Part shown: positions 7,609 through 14,071 of the stretch, one piece after another | How the letters are laid out: each line of letters opens with the position of its first letter | Numbering within the stretch: position 1 is the stretch's first letter | Assembly (NCBI GenBank): GCA_036553725.1 | Contig: DATBOO010000086.1 | Location: forward strand, 1 to 15,377 | Length of the DNA stretch: 15,377 nucleotides | Direction of reading: 5' to 3' | Source of the DNA: Bog-756 sp036553725 | Lineage (GTDB): Bacteria; Actinomycetota; Acidimicrobiia; Acidimicrobiales; RAAP-2 | The notes under the pieces: model-generated | The model's input: only the letters and a program-made list of their open reading frames with translations | Database searches by the model: none | Told to the model about the DNA's origin: nothing | Translations under genes and position numbers: made by a program

Positions 7609-8699
7609 CGGCCGACGAGCTCCTCGATCCGGGCCTTGAGGACGCCGACTTCCAGGTCGGGCGCGATCCCGAAGCCGGAGCTGTCGAGGCTCAGCCCCCC
7701 GATGAAGTGGACGGGTGCCGTGCCGAGCACCGCCAGCCTCACGTCATCGAGCATCTGGCCCTGGTTGTTCTCGTACACGGCCACCGAGCGGGCGCCCCGG
7801 GCCGCTTCGGCCACGAGCTCCGAGGGAAACGGGAACAGCGTGACCGGTCGCACGTACCCGACGGCCGCTCCCTCACTCCGGAGCTGGCGGACGGCGGCCC
7901 TCACGTACTTCCCCGGCGTTCCGAAGGCCACCACAACCACCTCGGCATCATCGGCGAACGCCACCTCGGCCAGGGGCTCGACGTGGCGCACCATCTCGCT
8001 GGTGGCGGCGGCGCAGGCTGCGTAGTGGCGTGAGAGGTCGTAGCCGACGTCGTCGCGTTGCTTGTCGGATCCGAGGAAGGAGACCAGCTTGGCCTGCCCG
8101 GTCCCGCCCGTGGACCCGTCGAGGGCCCATTCGGGTGTCGCCCGGGGACTCCCGGCGGGGATGGCCACCGACCGCGCCGTGTGGGCCAGGTAGTAGTCGC
8201 CCATGACCAGGACCGGGTTGCGCCACCTCTCCGCCAGGTCGAAGGCCAATCCGATCAGCTCCACCGCCTCGGCGGCATCGGCGGGAGCGAGGACGATGTG
8301 GCGGTAGTCCCCGTGCCCGCCGCCCCGGGTGGCCTGGTAGTAGTCGCCCTGGGCCCGGGCCATGTTGAGGACGACCAGGGGAAGCCGGGCCAGGGTCGCC
8401 TCGGCCAGGGATTCCTGCATCAGCGAGAGCCCCTGCCCGGTCGAGCCGGTCGCCGCCGGAGTGCCGGTGGCGGCCGCACCCCATGCCATTCCGACGGCTT
8501 CGATCTCGCTCTCGGCGTTCATGCAGACCCCTCCGACTTCGGGGAGCTTGCGGGCCATGTGCTCGAGGACCTCGGTGAAGGGTGTCATCGGGTAGCCGGC
8601 GAAGAAGCGGCACCCGGCGGCGATCATCGCCTCGGCGATGGCCTCGCTTCCCTGCATTAGTCGCGCTCGGGCCGGCGGTGCCGAGACCGACCCGGTCAT
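7605..8699 (-). CDS. 2-oxoacid:ferredoxin oxidoreductase, alpha subunit
   Basis: This 364-residue subunit carries the pyrimidine-binding and C-terminal transketolase-like domains. Motifs include QGSEAIAEAMIAAGC (16-30), AGYPMTPFTEV (34-44), the STGQG turn (86-90), DYYQATRGGGHGDY in the middle, and VRPVTLFPFP with the ENNQGQM segment near the end. It has no fused gamma domain; gamma is a separate gene here. The ATG at 8699 is chosen because it overlaps the delta-subunit stop by 4 nt. Together with beta it forms the catalytic core, and the YPMTP loop lines the 2-oxoacid pocket, but I cannot infer the side chain it accepts. Confidence 0.92.
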   Translation of the reverse strand: MTGSVSAPPARARLMQGSEAIAEAMIAAGCRFFAGYPMTPFTEVLEHMARKLPEVGGVCMNAESEIEAVGMAWGAAATGTPAATGSTGQGLSLMQESLAEATLARLPLVVLNMARAQGDYYQATRGGGHGDYRHIVLAPADAAEAVELIGLAFDLAERWRNPVLVMGDYYLAHTARSVAIPAGSPRATPEWALDGSTGGTGQAKLVSFLGSDKQRDDVGYDLSRHYAACAAATSEMVRHVEPLAEVAFADDAEVVVVAFGTPGKYVRAAVRQLRSEGAAVGYVRPVTLFPFPSELVAEAARGARSVAVYENNQGQMLDDVRLAVLGTAPVHFIGGLSLDSSGFGIAPDLEVGVLKARIEELVGR

Positions 8700-8950
8700 C
8701 TCGGGACCTCGGCCGGTGTCTCGTACTTGTACACCTGGAAGACGAAGTCGGGGCAGATCTGCGAACAGGCCTTGCACCCCGTGCACCCGGGGACCAGCCG
8801 GGGATAGCGGTAGCCCCGGGAGTTCACCTCGTGCTCGGTCATGGACAGAACCCCCGGCGGGCAGGCGTCGATGCACAGATTGCACCCCTTGCAGGCTTCG
8901 ACGTCGATGACCAGGGACCCCCGGGTCAGCGCCGTCGGAGGAGGGCTCAC
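8696..8950 (-). CDS. 2-oxoacid:ferredoxin oxidoreductase, delta subunit (2x[4Fe-4S] ferredoxin)
   Basis: This 84-residue ferredoxin-like protein has two complete CxxCxxCxxxC motifs: C20, C23, C26, C30 (CKGCNLCIDACPP) and C56, C59, C62, C66 (CTGCKACSQICPD). Such subunits carry electrons from the TPP site to external ferredoxin. The GTG at 8950 is chosen over an ATG at 8977 because it forms a GTGA overlap with the gamma-subunit stop and gives the usual short N-terminus before the first cluster. The gene lies between gamma and alpha, so the cluster is gamma-delta-alpha-beta as in classical four-subunit Por/Vor operons. Confidence 0.92.
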   Translation of the reverse strand: MSPPPTALTRGSLVIDVEACKGCNLCIDACPPGVLSMTEHEVNSRGYRYPRLVPGCTGCKACSQICPDFVFQVYKYETPAEVPR

Positions 8951-9549
8951 CGGGCCGCCTCCACGGGGGCGGGCCATGCCGGCACAGCACCATGCGGCAC
9001 CGAGTCGAAGCCGACCCGCAGTGCCCGTTCGTTCAGCTCCACGTGTTGGGCCCGGTACCGGGGCAGCGATGCACTCGAGGCGGTCACCAGCGAGGGGAGC
9101 TGGACCAGCCCGGTGGCGGCCGCATAGGCGGCGACCATGACCATCGACCCGGTCATGACATGGCCGACCTCGGCGCCCATGTCCGATGCCGGAACCTCAA
9201 AAACGGTGCAGCCCTCACCGGTCAGGCGCTCGGCGAGCGGCCCGTGGTCGGCGACCACGGTGCTGTTGACGAAGACCACGCTGCCCGGTCGCAGGCACGC
9301 CAACGCATGACGGGCGTGCTCGTGGTGCATGAGAATGGCCGACCAGGTCGCCCCTACGGTGGGGGGTGCAACGATTGCGCCGTCGGCGATGACGATGGTC
9401 GACTCCGTCGACCCTCCCCTCATCATCCCGCCGTAGCTCCCGAACACCTGCGCCTCGCGGCCTTCGTCCACCGCGGCACGGGCCACCACCGCCGCAGCCA
9501 GCTGGATCCCCTGGCCCCCGATGCCCGTGATGATCAACTCCCGCTCCAC
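8947..9549 (-). CDS. 2-oxoacid:ferredoxin oxidoreductase, gamma subunit
   Basis: The 200-residue protein is the gamma (CoA-interacting) subunit of the oxidoreductase. It opens with the family motif ITGIGGQGIQLAA (7-19) and has the FGSYGGMMRGGSTESTI segment (about 37-53) followed by NSTVV and the SDMGAEVG turn. The chosen start is GTG 9549, directly before the first beta strand. No Shine-Dalgarno precedes it, and a good -10 hexamer (TAAGAT, - strand) ends 9 bases upstream, so the message is probably leaderless. It is the first gene of the seven-gene coupled run and is separated from the ligase stop by 40 bases that hold two operator-like sites. Confidence 0.9.
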   Translation of the reverse strand: MERELIITGIGGQGIQLAAAVVARAAVDEGREAQVFGSYGGMMRGGSTESTIVIADGAIVAPPTVGATWSAILMHHEHARHALACLRPGSVVFVNSTVVADHGPLAERLTGEGCTVFEVPASDMGAEVGHVMTGSMVMVAAYAAATGLVQLPSLVTASSASLPRYRAQHVELNERALRVGFDSVPHGAVPAWPAPVEAAR

Positions 9550-9562
9550 AAATCAGTGATCT
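9550..9562. promoter_or_regulatory. Operator-like site B at the gamma-subunit promoter
   Basis: AAATCAGTGATCT contains a perfect ATCA-G-TGAT core, with one mismatch in the outer arms (AAATCA against TGATCT). Its right end merges into ATCTTA, the complement of the presumed -10. It aligns with site C (11079-11091) including that -10 overlap, and its centre is 22 bp from the centre of site A, about two helical turns. Binding by the divergent TetR regulator is inferred. Confidence 0.5.
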
Positions 9563-9588
9563 TAAGCTCACAGAACAGTGTTCTGCAA
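9559..9588 (-). promoter_or_regulatory. Promoter of the 2-oxoacid oxidoreductase operon
   Basis: On the minus strand TTGCAG (9588-9583) and TAAGAT (9564-9559) are separated by 18 bases. The -10 ends 9 bases before the GTG start, so transcription would begin at or next to the start codon. The same pattern, CTGCAG-N18-TAAGAT, precedes the ligase gene. Operator-like sites cover the spacer and the -10, as expected for repression by steric block. Confidence 0.5.
9571..9585. promoter_or_regulatory. Operator-like palindrome A
   Basis: CAGAACAGTGTTCTG is a perfect 15-bp inverted repeat with a single central base. It lies in the 40-base gap between the ligase stop and the gamma-subunit start, overlapping the -35 and spacer of the promoter there. 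The core AGAACACTGTTCT (- strand) differs by one base from AGAACACTGATCT beside the TetR gene. Its length and symmetry suit a TetR-family dimer. Confidence 0.6.
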
Positions 9589-9589
9589 C

Positions 9590-11047
9590 TCAGCCGTCGG
9601 CCATCTGCTCGGCGAGAAGGCGCCGCTGGACCTGGCCGGTCGAGGCGGTGCGGGGAAGGGCGTCGACGATGTGGAGGCGGCGGGGATGCTTGAAGGGGGC
9701 GAGGCGGCCCGAGCACTGTCCCCGCAGTGAGTCGAGGGTGGGCGTCGGCGCGTCCGGGGCGGGGACGACGACGGCACAGACCAGCTCACCCCAGGAAGGA
9801 TCGGGCAGGCCGATGACGGCCACGTCGCGGACCCCCGGGTGCTGGGCCAGGACCGCCTCGACCTCGGCAGGCACGACGGTCTCCCCGCCGGTGCGGACCA
9901 GGTCCCCGGTGCGCCCGACGATGCTCAGGTAGCCGTCGCCGTCCTCCTCGGCCAGGTCGCCGGTCCGGTACCAGCCGTCCACCAGGCACGCCTCGGTTGT
10001 TTGCGGATCGTCGAGGTATCCGTCGAACAGCGCCGCGCTCGTGGCCCACAGCTCTCCGTCCTCGGCCAGCCGGACACTGACGCCGGGTGCCGGGGGCCCG
10101 CAACTCCCCGGCTTCCGCCCGATGTCGACGTGGTCGAGGAAGGCCACGCTGCCGGCCTCGGTCGACCCGTAGAAGACCCGGAGGTGGGCCCGGGGAAGGG
10201 TGCGTTCGATGGCGGTCAGCAGTTCGGGCGGTGTCTGCGAGGTCCCGGTGTCGGCAAACCGGATCGTCGACAGCGACCCGGCACCCGATGAGGCGGCGTG
10301 CTCGATGATCCGCAGCCAGACCGCCGGTATGCAGTTGAGCCGGCTCGCCTGGTGCCGATCCACCGTCTCGCAGATCTCACCGGCATCGGCTGAGTCGAGG
10401 AGGATGACCGTGTCGCGGGCCTGCCACTGCTGCAGGGCGATGGTCCACGCACCCATGTGGAACAGCGGATACGGGCAGACCATGGCCCCACGGGGCTCGA
10501 GCAGGGCTCCGGGGTGGGTGCGCAGGTAATTGGCCTGGTGGGAGAGGACCACGCCCTTGGGGCTGCCGGTGCTCCCACTGGTGAAGAAGACGACATGGGG
10601 GTCCCGCCCGGAGATCTCGGCGCCGGGGACCGGGGAATCGTCGTGGGTCGCGGCCAGCTCGCCCAGGTCGTCCAGGGTGATGGCCGGCGGGGCACCCGTC
10701 GGCAGGTCACGATCCGAATCCGTGACCAGCAGATCCGGAGAGCACGCGGCCAAGATCCCCGCAGCTTCATTCCGTCCCAGCAGGCCGCTGATCGGGAGGA
10801 ACACGCCACCCAGCTTGGCCAGCGCCGCGAACAGCGCCACGCCGTCGAGATCGGTCACGCACCACAGCACCACCCGGGACCCGCGTCCCACTCCCATCGA
10901 CCGGAGCGCCCGGGCCCACCGGTTGGCCCTCGAGTCAAGTGCGGCGAAGGTGACCGATCGGGTGCCCAGCACCGCGGCCACCCGGTCGGGGACGGCCCGG
11001 GCGGCGTTGGAGAAGATGTCACCGATCACCAGGTTGTTGGTCATCAT
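9590..11047 (-). CDS. AMP-forming acyl-CoA synthetase (ANL superfamily)
   Basis: The 485-residue enzyme should activate a carboxylic acid with ATP and CoA. Visible core motifs are A3 FFTSGSTGSPKG (154-165), A5 YGSTEAG (293-299), A7 YRTGDL (360-365) and A8 GRTGDLVRTGGETVVP (378-393). In the C-terminal A10 motif, usually PRTxTGKxxR, it reads LPRTASTGQVQR, so the adenylation-linked lysine is Gln (Q472). The DNA at this place (CAG codon) is unambiguous in frame. It starts at ATG 11047 or the adjacent ATG 11044, with a weak AGG six bases upstream. It is first in the minus-strand cluster and diverges from the TetR gene. Substrate unknown; the Gln may alter or reduce the first half-reaction. Confidence 0.9.
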   Translation of the reverse strand: MMTNNLVIGDIFSNAARAVPDRVAAVLGTRSVTFAALDSRANRWARALRSMGVGRGSRVVLWCVTDLDGVALFAALAKLGGVFLPISGLLGRNEAAGILAACSPDLLVTDSDRDLPTGAPPAITLDDLGELAATHDDSPVPGAEISGRDPHVVFFTSGSTGSPKGVVLSHQANYLRTHPGALLEPRGAMVCPYPLFHMGAWTIALQQWQARDTVILLDSADAGEICETVDRHQASRLNCIPAVWLRIIEHAASSGAGSLSTIRFADTGTSQTPPELLTAIERTLPRAHLRVFYGSTEAGSVAFLDHVDIGRKPGSCGPPAPGVSVRLAEDGELWATSAALFDGYLDDPQTTEACLVDGWYRTGDLAEEDGDGYLSIVGRTGDLVRTGGETVVPAEVEAVLAQHPGVRDVAVIGLPDPSWGELVCAVVVPAPDAPTPTLDSLRGQCSGRLAPFKHPRRLHIVDALPRTASTGQVQRRLLAEQMADG

Positions 11048-11068
11048 CGTGCGCCTACTTCACTGCTC

Positions 11069-11097
11069 TTGCTGGCGGAGAACACTGATCTTAGAGT
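11069..11097 (+). promoter_or_regulatory. Promoter of the TetR regulator gene
   Basis: TTGCTG (11069-11074) and TAGAGT (11092-11097) are 17 bases apart, and operator-like site C fills the spacer. Transcription would start near 11104, giving a leader of about 40 bases with AAGGAG before the ATG. This layout predicts autorepression. The hexamers are only partial matches to consensus. Confidence 0.4.
11079..11091. promoter_or_regulatory. Operator-like site C between TetR gene and ligase
   Basis: AGAACACTGATCT is an imperfect palindrome that differs at one base from the core of site A and shares TGATCTTA with site B. It overlaps the presumed promoters in both directions: the spacer of the TetR promoter and the -10 of the ligase promoter. 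A single bound dimer could shut off both genes. Confidence 0.55.
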
Positions 11098-11117
11098 GGA
11101 GGAACGACACGCTGCAG
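11088..11117 (-). promoter_or_regulatory. Promoter of the acyl-CoA synthetase gene
   Basis: On the minus strand CTGCAG (11117-11112) and TAAGAT (11093-11088) are separated by 18 bases, the same spacing and -10 as the promoter of the gamma-subunit gene. Transcription would start near 11080, leaving a leader of about 33 bases. The assignment rests on this similarity and on the shared operator overlap. Confidence 0.4.
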
Positions 11118-11143
11118 CGTTCGGCGCGTCGAGAAGGAGCACC

Positions 11144-11797
11144 ATGCCACGATTGACCGAGACCCTGGCACGAAGGGCGGTCGAGCGCTCGTACGCCGAT
11201 CGGGAGGCCGAGTACGCGCAGGAGATGCACCGGATCATGGAGGCGACCTACGAGTTCATCGAGCAGACCGGCAGCCTCGAACCGTCGCTCCGCGACATCC
11301 TGGAGCACACCGGTCTCTCGACCCAGGGCTTCTATCGCTACTTCCGGTCGAAGGACGAGCTCATGCTGGTCCTGCTCGACGATGGACGTCGGCGCCTGGT
11401 GGAGTACCTCTCCAGCCGGATGCAGGCGGCATCTTCCCCGCCTGCGAGGGTCCGGGCCTGGATCGAAGGTGTGCTGGCCCAGGCCTCGAACCCCCGCGCC
11501 GCCACCCGCACACGGCCGTTCGTGGCCAATGAGGACCGCCTGTCGGAGCTGTTCCCCGACGAGCAGCGGGAATCGGTCGACCTGCTGGTCGACCTGTTGG
11601 CCGACGCGCTGTCCACCGTTCATCCCGCGGCACCGAAGGCCAGGACCCGCCGGGATGCCGTGGCCGTCTACCGCCTGGTGTTCGGCACCCTCCACTCGCA
11701 TCTGATCCTGCGCACCCGGCCGTCACCGTCGGAGATCGGGCACGTGGTCCGGTTCGCCCTGCTGGGGGCCGGCATCAGCCCGGAGGGGGGAAGGTGA
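11144..11797 (+). CDS. TetR-family transcriptional regulator
   Basis: The 217-residue protein has the TetR layout: an N-terminal DNA-binding domain and a helical ligand-binding domain. The helix-turn-helix lies at about 49-74 (LRDILEHTGLSTQGFYRYFRSKDEL), with the typical FYRYFRSKDEL end. The N-terminus is longer than usual, with about 30 charged residues before the first helix. ATG 11144 follows AAGGAG (11134-11139) at a short spacing of four bases. It is divergent from the acyl-CoA synthetase gene with palindromic sites between them, so it very likely represses that cluster and itself. The inducer is probably a pathway acid or its CoA thioester, which is inference. Its stop overlaps the cupin gene by 4 nt. 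Confidence 0.9.
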   Translation: MPRLTETLARRAVERSYADREAEYAQEMHRIMEATYEFIEQTGSLEPSLRDILEHTGLSTQGFYRYFRSKDELMLVLLDDGRRRLVEYLSSRMQAASSPPARVRAWIEGVLAQASNPRAATRTRPFVANEDRLSELFPDEQRESVDLLVDLLADALSTVHPAAPKARTRRDAVAVYRLVFGTLHSHLILRTRPSPSEIGHVVRFALLGAGISPEGGR

Positions 11798-12123
11798 CCG
11801 AGTCGCGATGGGGAGACGTCGGGACCAGGCTCCTCCTCGAGAACGACCGGGTGCGGGTCTGGGAGGTTCGCCTGGCCCCTGGTGAGGAAGGCGAAGTCCA
11901 CCGCCACCTGCTCGACCATCTCCTCGTGCAGGTGTCCGGCGACCGGATCGCGGTGGTTCCCGAGCCGGACTCCGAAGGGCCCTTTCGGGAGTATCTCGAG
12001 GCAGAGGTCATACCCGGCGCGGTGGTCGAGGTGACGCGGGGAGGAATCGAGACGGCCCGCAATGTCGGGAAGCAGCCATATGTCGAGGTGGTCATCGAGC
12101 TGAAGGACACGAACCCGGACTGA
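11794..12123 (+). CDS. Small cupin-domain protein
   Basis: This 109-residue protein forms one cupin barrel. Cupin motif 1, normally G(x)5HxH(x)3-4E(x)6G, reads GEEGEVHRHLLDHLLVQVSG (30-49), with H36 and H38 kept and His (H42) in the usual Glu position. Motif 2 is degenerate: TRGGIETARNVG (81-92) lacks the usual PxG and the metal-binding His but keeps the Asn. A metal site with three His is possible; an enzyme or a small-ligand sensor are both plausible. GTG 11794 forms a GTGA overlap with the TetR stop, so the two are translationally coupled and probably serve the same pathway. Confidence 0.8.
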   Translation: MTESRWGDVGTRLLLENDRVRVWEVRLAPGEEGEVHRHLLDHLLVQVSGDRIAVVPEPDSEGPFREYLEAEVIPGAVVEVTRGGIETARNVGKQPYVEVVIELKDTNPD

Positions 12124-12208
12124 TGACCGGGCTCGCCCTCACGCTCGGCGCAGCCTCCTTCCTCGCTCGCTAACGTTCGTGGACGGCCACCCCACAGAGC
12201 ACGGTGCC

Positions 12209-12890
12209 ATGCCTGATACCCCTGGTAAGCCCATTGCAAGGGAAGCGGTCCGGGTGCTCGTCCTTTCGGCGTCGTTGCGCCGACAGTCGTTGAACGCCCG
12301 GCTCGCCGATCTCGTCGGTCGGTGCCTCGAGGCGAATGGATCCACGATCACGGTGAGTTGCATGGCGGAGTTCGACATGCCCGCCTTCGACCAGGATGCC
12401 CAGGACGACCAGGGGTTCCGGCCCGGGCCGACACATTGCGAGGGATGCTGGAGGCGAATGACGCGTTCGTGGTCGTCTCGCCGGAATACAACGCCTCGAT
12501 GCCCGGCTCCCTCAAGAACGCCATCGACTGGCTGTCGCGCTTTCACCCGCAACCCTTCAACCAGCGCCAGTACCTGCTCCTGTCCGCCTCACCTTCGATG
12601 GCAGGCGGCAACCGCGGCCTTGGTCCCTACGGGTCCCGCTCGAGCACCTCGGCAGCCGCGTCTACCCCGACATGTTCTCCCTGGCCCAGGCGCTCAAGAC
12701 CTTCGACGATGACGGAACCCTGGCCGATCGGGAGCTGCACCGCCGCCTGGATCAGACCCTCGTCGTCTTTATGGACCTGGTCGAAGCCTCGAAGCACTAT
12801 CCCTGTGCCAAGCGGGCCTGGGTGGAGTTCCTCTGCGAAAGCCCGACCCCGCCGTCGATCGCGTCGACCCGTAGGACGACACGAGGGTGA
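12209..12890 (+). pseudogene. NADPH-dependent FMN reductase-like gene broken by two frameshifts
   Basis: Three successive forward frames together spell a normal flavodoxin-fold NAD(P)H-dependent FMN reductase of about 227 residues. Frame one gives VRVLVLSASLRRQSLN (FMN-phosphate loop) up to DQDAQDDQGFRPG. Frame two gives DTLRGMLEANDAFVVVSPEYNASMPGSLKNAIDWLS up to SMAGGNRGL. Frame three gives WSLRVPLEHLGSRVYPDMFSLAQALKTFDDDGTL to the TGA at 12890. Each join needs one added base, near 12427-12430 (in a CCCGGGCC run) and near 12620-12621 (a T in CTTGG). The start is uncertain: ATG 12209 is used, with GTG 12179 as an alternative, and neither has a clear Shine-Dalgarno. The gene is either a recent pseudogene or intact with two sequencing deletions. 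Confidence 0.8.
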
Positions 12891-12996
12891 TGCCTCCCTC
12901 GGGCGCGGCTTCGAACCGCTGCTCCCGTGTGGGCGCTTGGTCCGCAGGCGATCGCATGCGTAGCCTTGGACGGTGAGCAACACCGAGGAGCCGCGT

Positions 12997-14019
12997 ATGG
13001 AGAGTGGACCACAGGTTCCGGGCAATGCAGCCTCCGAGATGTGGCCGTCGCTGCCCGTCGACGAGTGGGTCGCCACCCGCGACACTCTTCAGCTTTGGAC
13101 TCAGATCGTCGGCAAAATCCGCATGTCCCACTCACCTCTGCTCAACCACTGGTGGAACGTGCCTTTGTACGTGACCGCCCGCGGGCTCTCGACCTCTTTG
13201 ATGTGGTCCGGCGACGGGCGGGGGCTCCAGATCGATTTCGACTTCGTGGAGCACCAGTTGTGCATCGTTGCTTCCGATGGCACCCGTCGCACCGTTGCAC
13301 TCGAGCCCCGGTCGGTGGCCGACTTCTATGCCGAGATGATGAACAAGCTCGATGAGCTCGGAATCCAGCCTGCCATCTCGACCATGCCGGCCGAGATTGC
13401 CGGAGCCATCCCGTTCGACGAGGACCACGTCCACGCCTCGTACGACCGGGACCAGGTTGAGCGATTCTGGAGGCTGTTGATCAGGACCAGTCAGGTCTTC
13501 CATGAGTTCCGGACCACCTTCGTGGGCAAGTCGAGCCCGGTGCACCTCTTTTGGGGTGCACTCGACCTGGCGACGACCCGGTTCTCCGGCCGAGGGGCTC
13601 CGCCCCATACCGGTGGAGCACCACACTGCCCCCCGCATGTCATGCTCGAGGCATATTCGCAGGAGGTGAGCAGCGCTGGCTACTGGCCCGGAGGGGCGAC
13701 CGAAGGGGCGTACTACTCCTACTCCTATCCCGAGCCGGCCGGTTACCGCGACGCCCCGATCTCTCCCCGCGAGGCTTCCTACAACACTGATCTAGGAGAG
13801 TTTGTCCTTCCCTACCAGGTCGTGAGAACGGCCGATGATCCCCATGCAGCCCTCCTCGAATTCCTTCAGAGCACCTATGAGGCAGCGGCCGATCGGGGAG
13901 GATGGGACCGGCACGCTCTGGAACGACCGCCGCCGTCGTGGACCCGGAACCGGGTAGCGCTCCCCGGCGCTTTGCTCCGGAACGCCCAGCCGGTGGATCG
14001 AAAGGACGGATCCCGGTGA
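12997..14019 (+). CDS. DUF5996 family protein
   Basis: The 340-residue protein matches the DUF5996 family throughout. Recognised blocks are WPSLPVDEW, TLQLWTQIVGKIR, NHWWNVPLYVTARGLSTS, a FDFVEHQL segment, EPRSVADFY, PFDEDHVHASYD, SSPVHLFWGALDLATTRFSGR, SAGYWPGG, and FLQSTYEAAADRGGWD near the end. The biochemical function of the family is not known to me; the many Trp, His and Asp residues are conserved by memory of the family only. ATG 12997 is chosen because GAGGAG (12985-12990) lies six bases upstream; a GTG at 12973 also opens the frame. A TAGCCT hexamer (12961-12966) could be its -10. About 30 residues after GGWDRHALE form an Arg/Pro-rich tail that may be strain specific. Confidence 0.85.
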   Translation: MESGPQVPGNAASEMWPSLPVDEWVATRDTLQLWTQIVGKIRMSHSPLLNHWWNVPLYVTARGLSTSLMWSGDGRGLQIDFDFVEHQLCIVASDGTRRTVALEPRSVADFYAEMMNKLDELGIQPAISTMPAEIAGAIPFDEDHVHASYDRDQVERFWRLLIRTSQVFHEFRTTFVGKSSPVHLFWGALDLATTRFSGRGAPPHTGGAPHCPPHVMLEAYSQEVSSAGYWPGGATEGAYYSYSYPEPAGYRDAPISPREASYNTDLGEFVLPYQVVRTADDPHAALLEFLQSTYEAAADRGGWDRHALERPPPSWTRNRVALPGALLRNAQPVDRKDGSR

Positions 14020-14066
14020 AGCTGGACTTGGATGGGAAGGTGGCGATGGTGACCGGCTCCAGCCGC
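14016..14066 (+). pseudogene. Truncated 5' end of a short-chain dehydrogenase/reductase gene
   Basis: GTG 14016 overlaps the DUF5996 stop (GTGA) and begins KLDLDGKVAMVTGSSR, the classic first strand and start of the TGxxxGxG cofactor loop of short-chain dehydrogenases. After 17 codons the homology stops abruptly. The frame then reads antisense through the 3' end of the convergent hydrolase gene (RLQPFVCLW) to a stop at 14213. The rest of the roughly 250-residue enzyme is missing from the window. The junction lies at about 14067-14071, so a rearrangement, a deletion or an assembly join is likely. Confidence 0.7.
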
Positions 14067-14071
14067 AGGCT

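Noticed and set aside
10457..11143. N-terminal extension of the TetR frame by about 230 codons.
   Set aside because: It runs antisense through the acyl-CoA ligase gene. The ATG at 11144 has an AAGGAG site and begins a normal-length TetR protein.
12908..12926. T-arm-like sequence (GCGG-CTTCGAA-CCGC) suggesting a tRNA or an attachment-site remnant.
   Set aside because: No matching acceptor, D-arm or anticodon arm can be built on either strand within 80 bases. It is a short GC hairpin just after the FMN reductase stop.
13939..14019. Frameshift suspected in the DUF5996 tail because the last 30 residues look unlike the family.
   Set aside because: The other two frames give no better family-like continuation and the stop forms a clean GTGA overlap with the dehydrogenase fragment, so the frame is kept.
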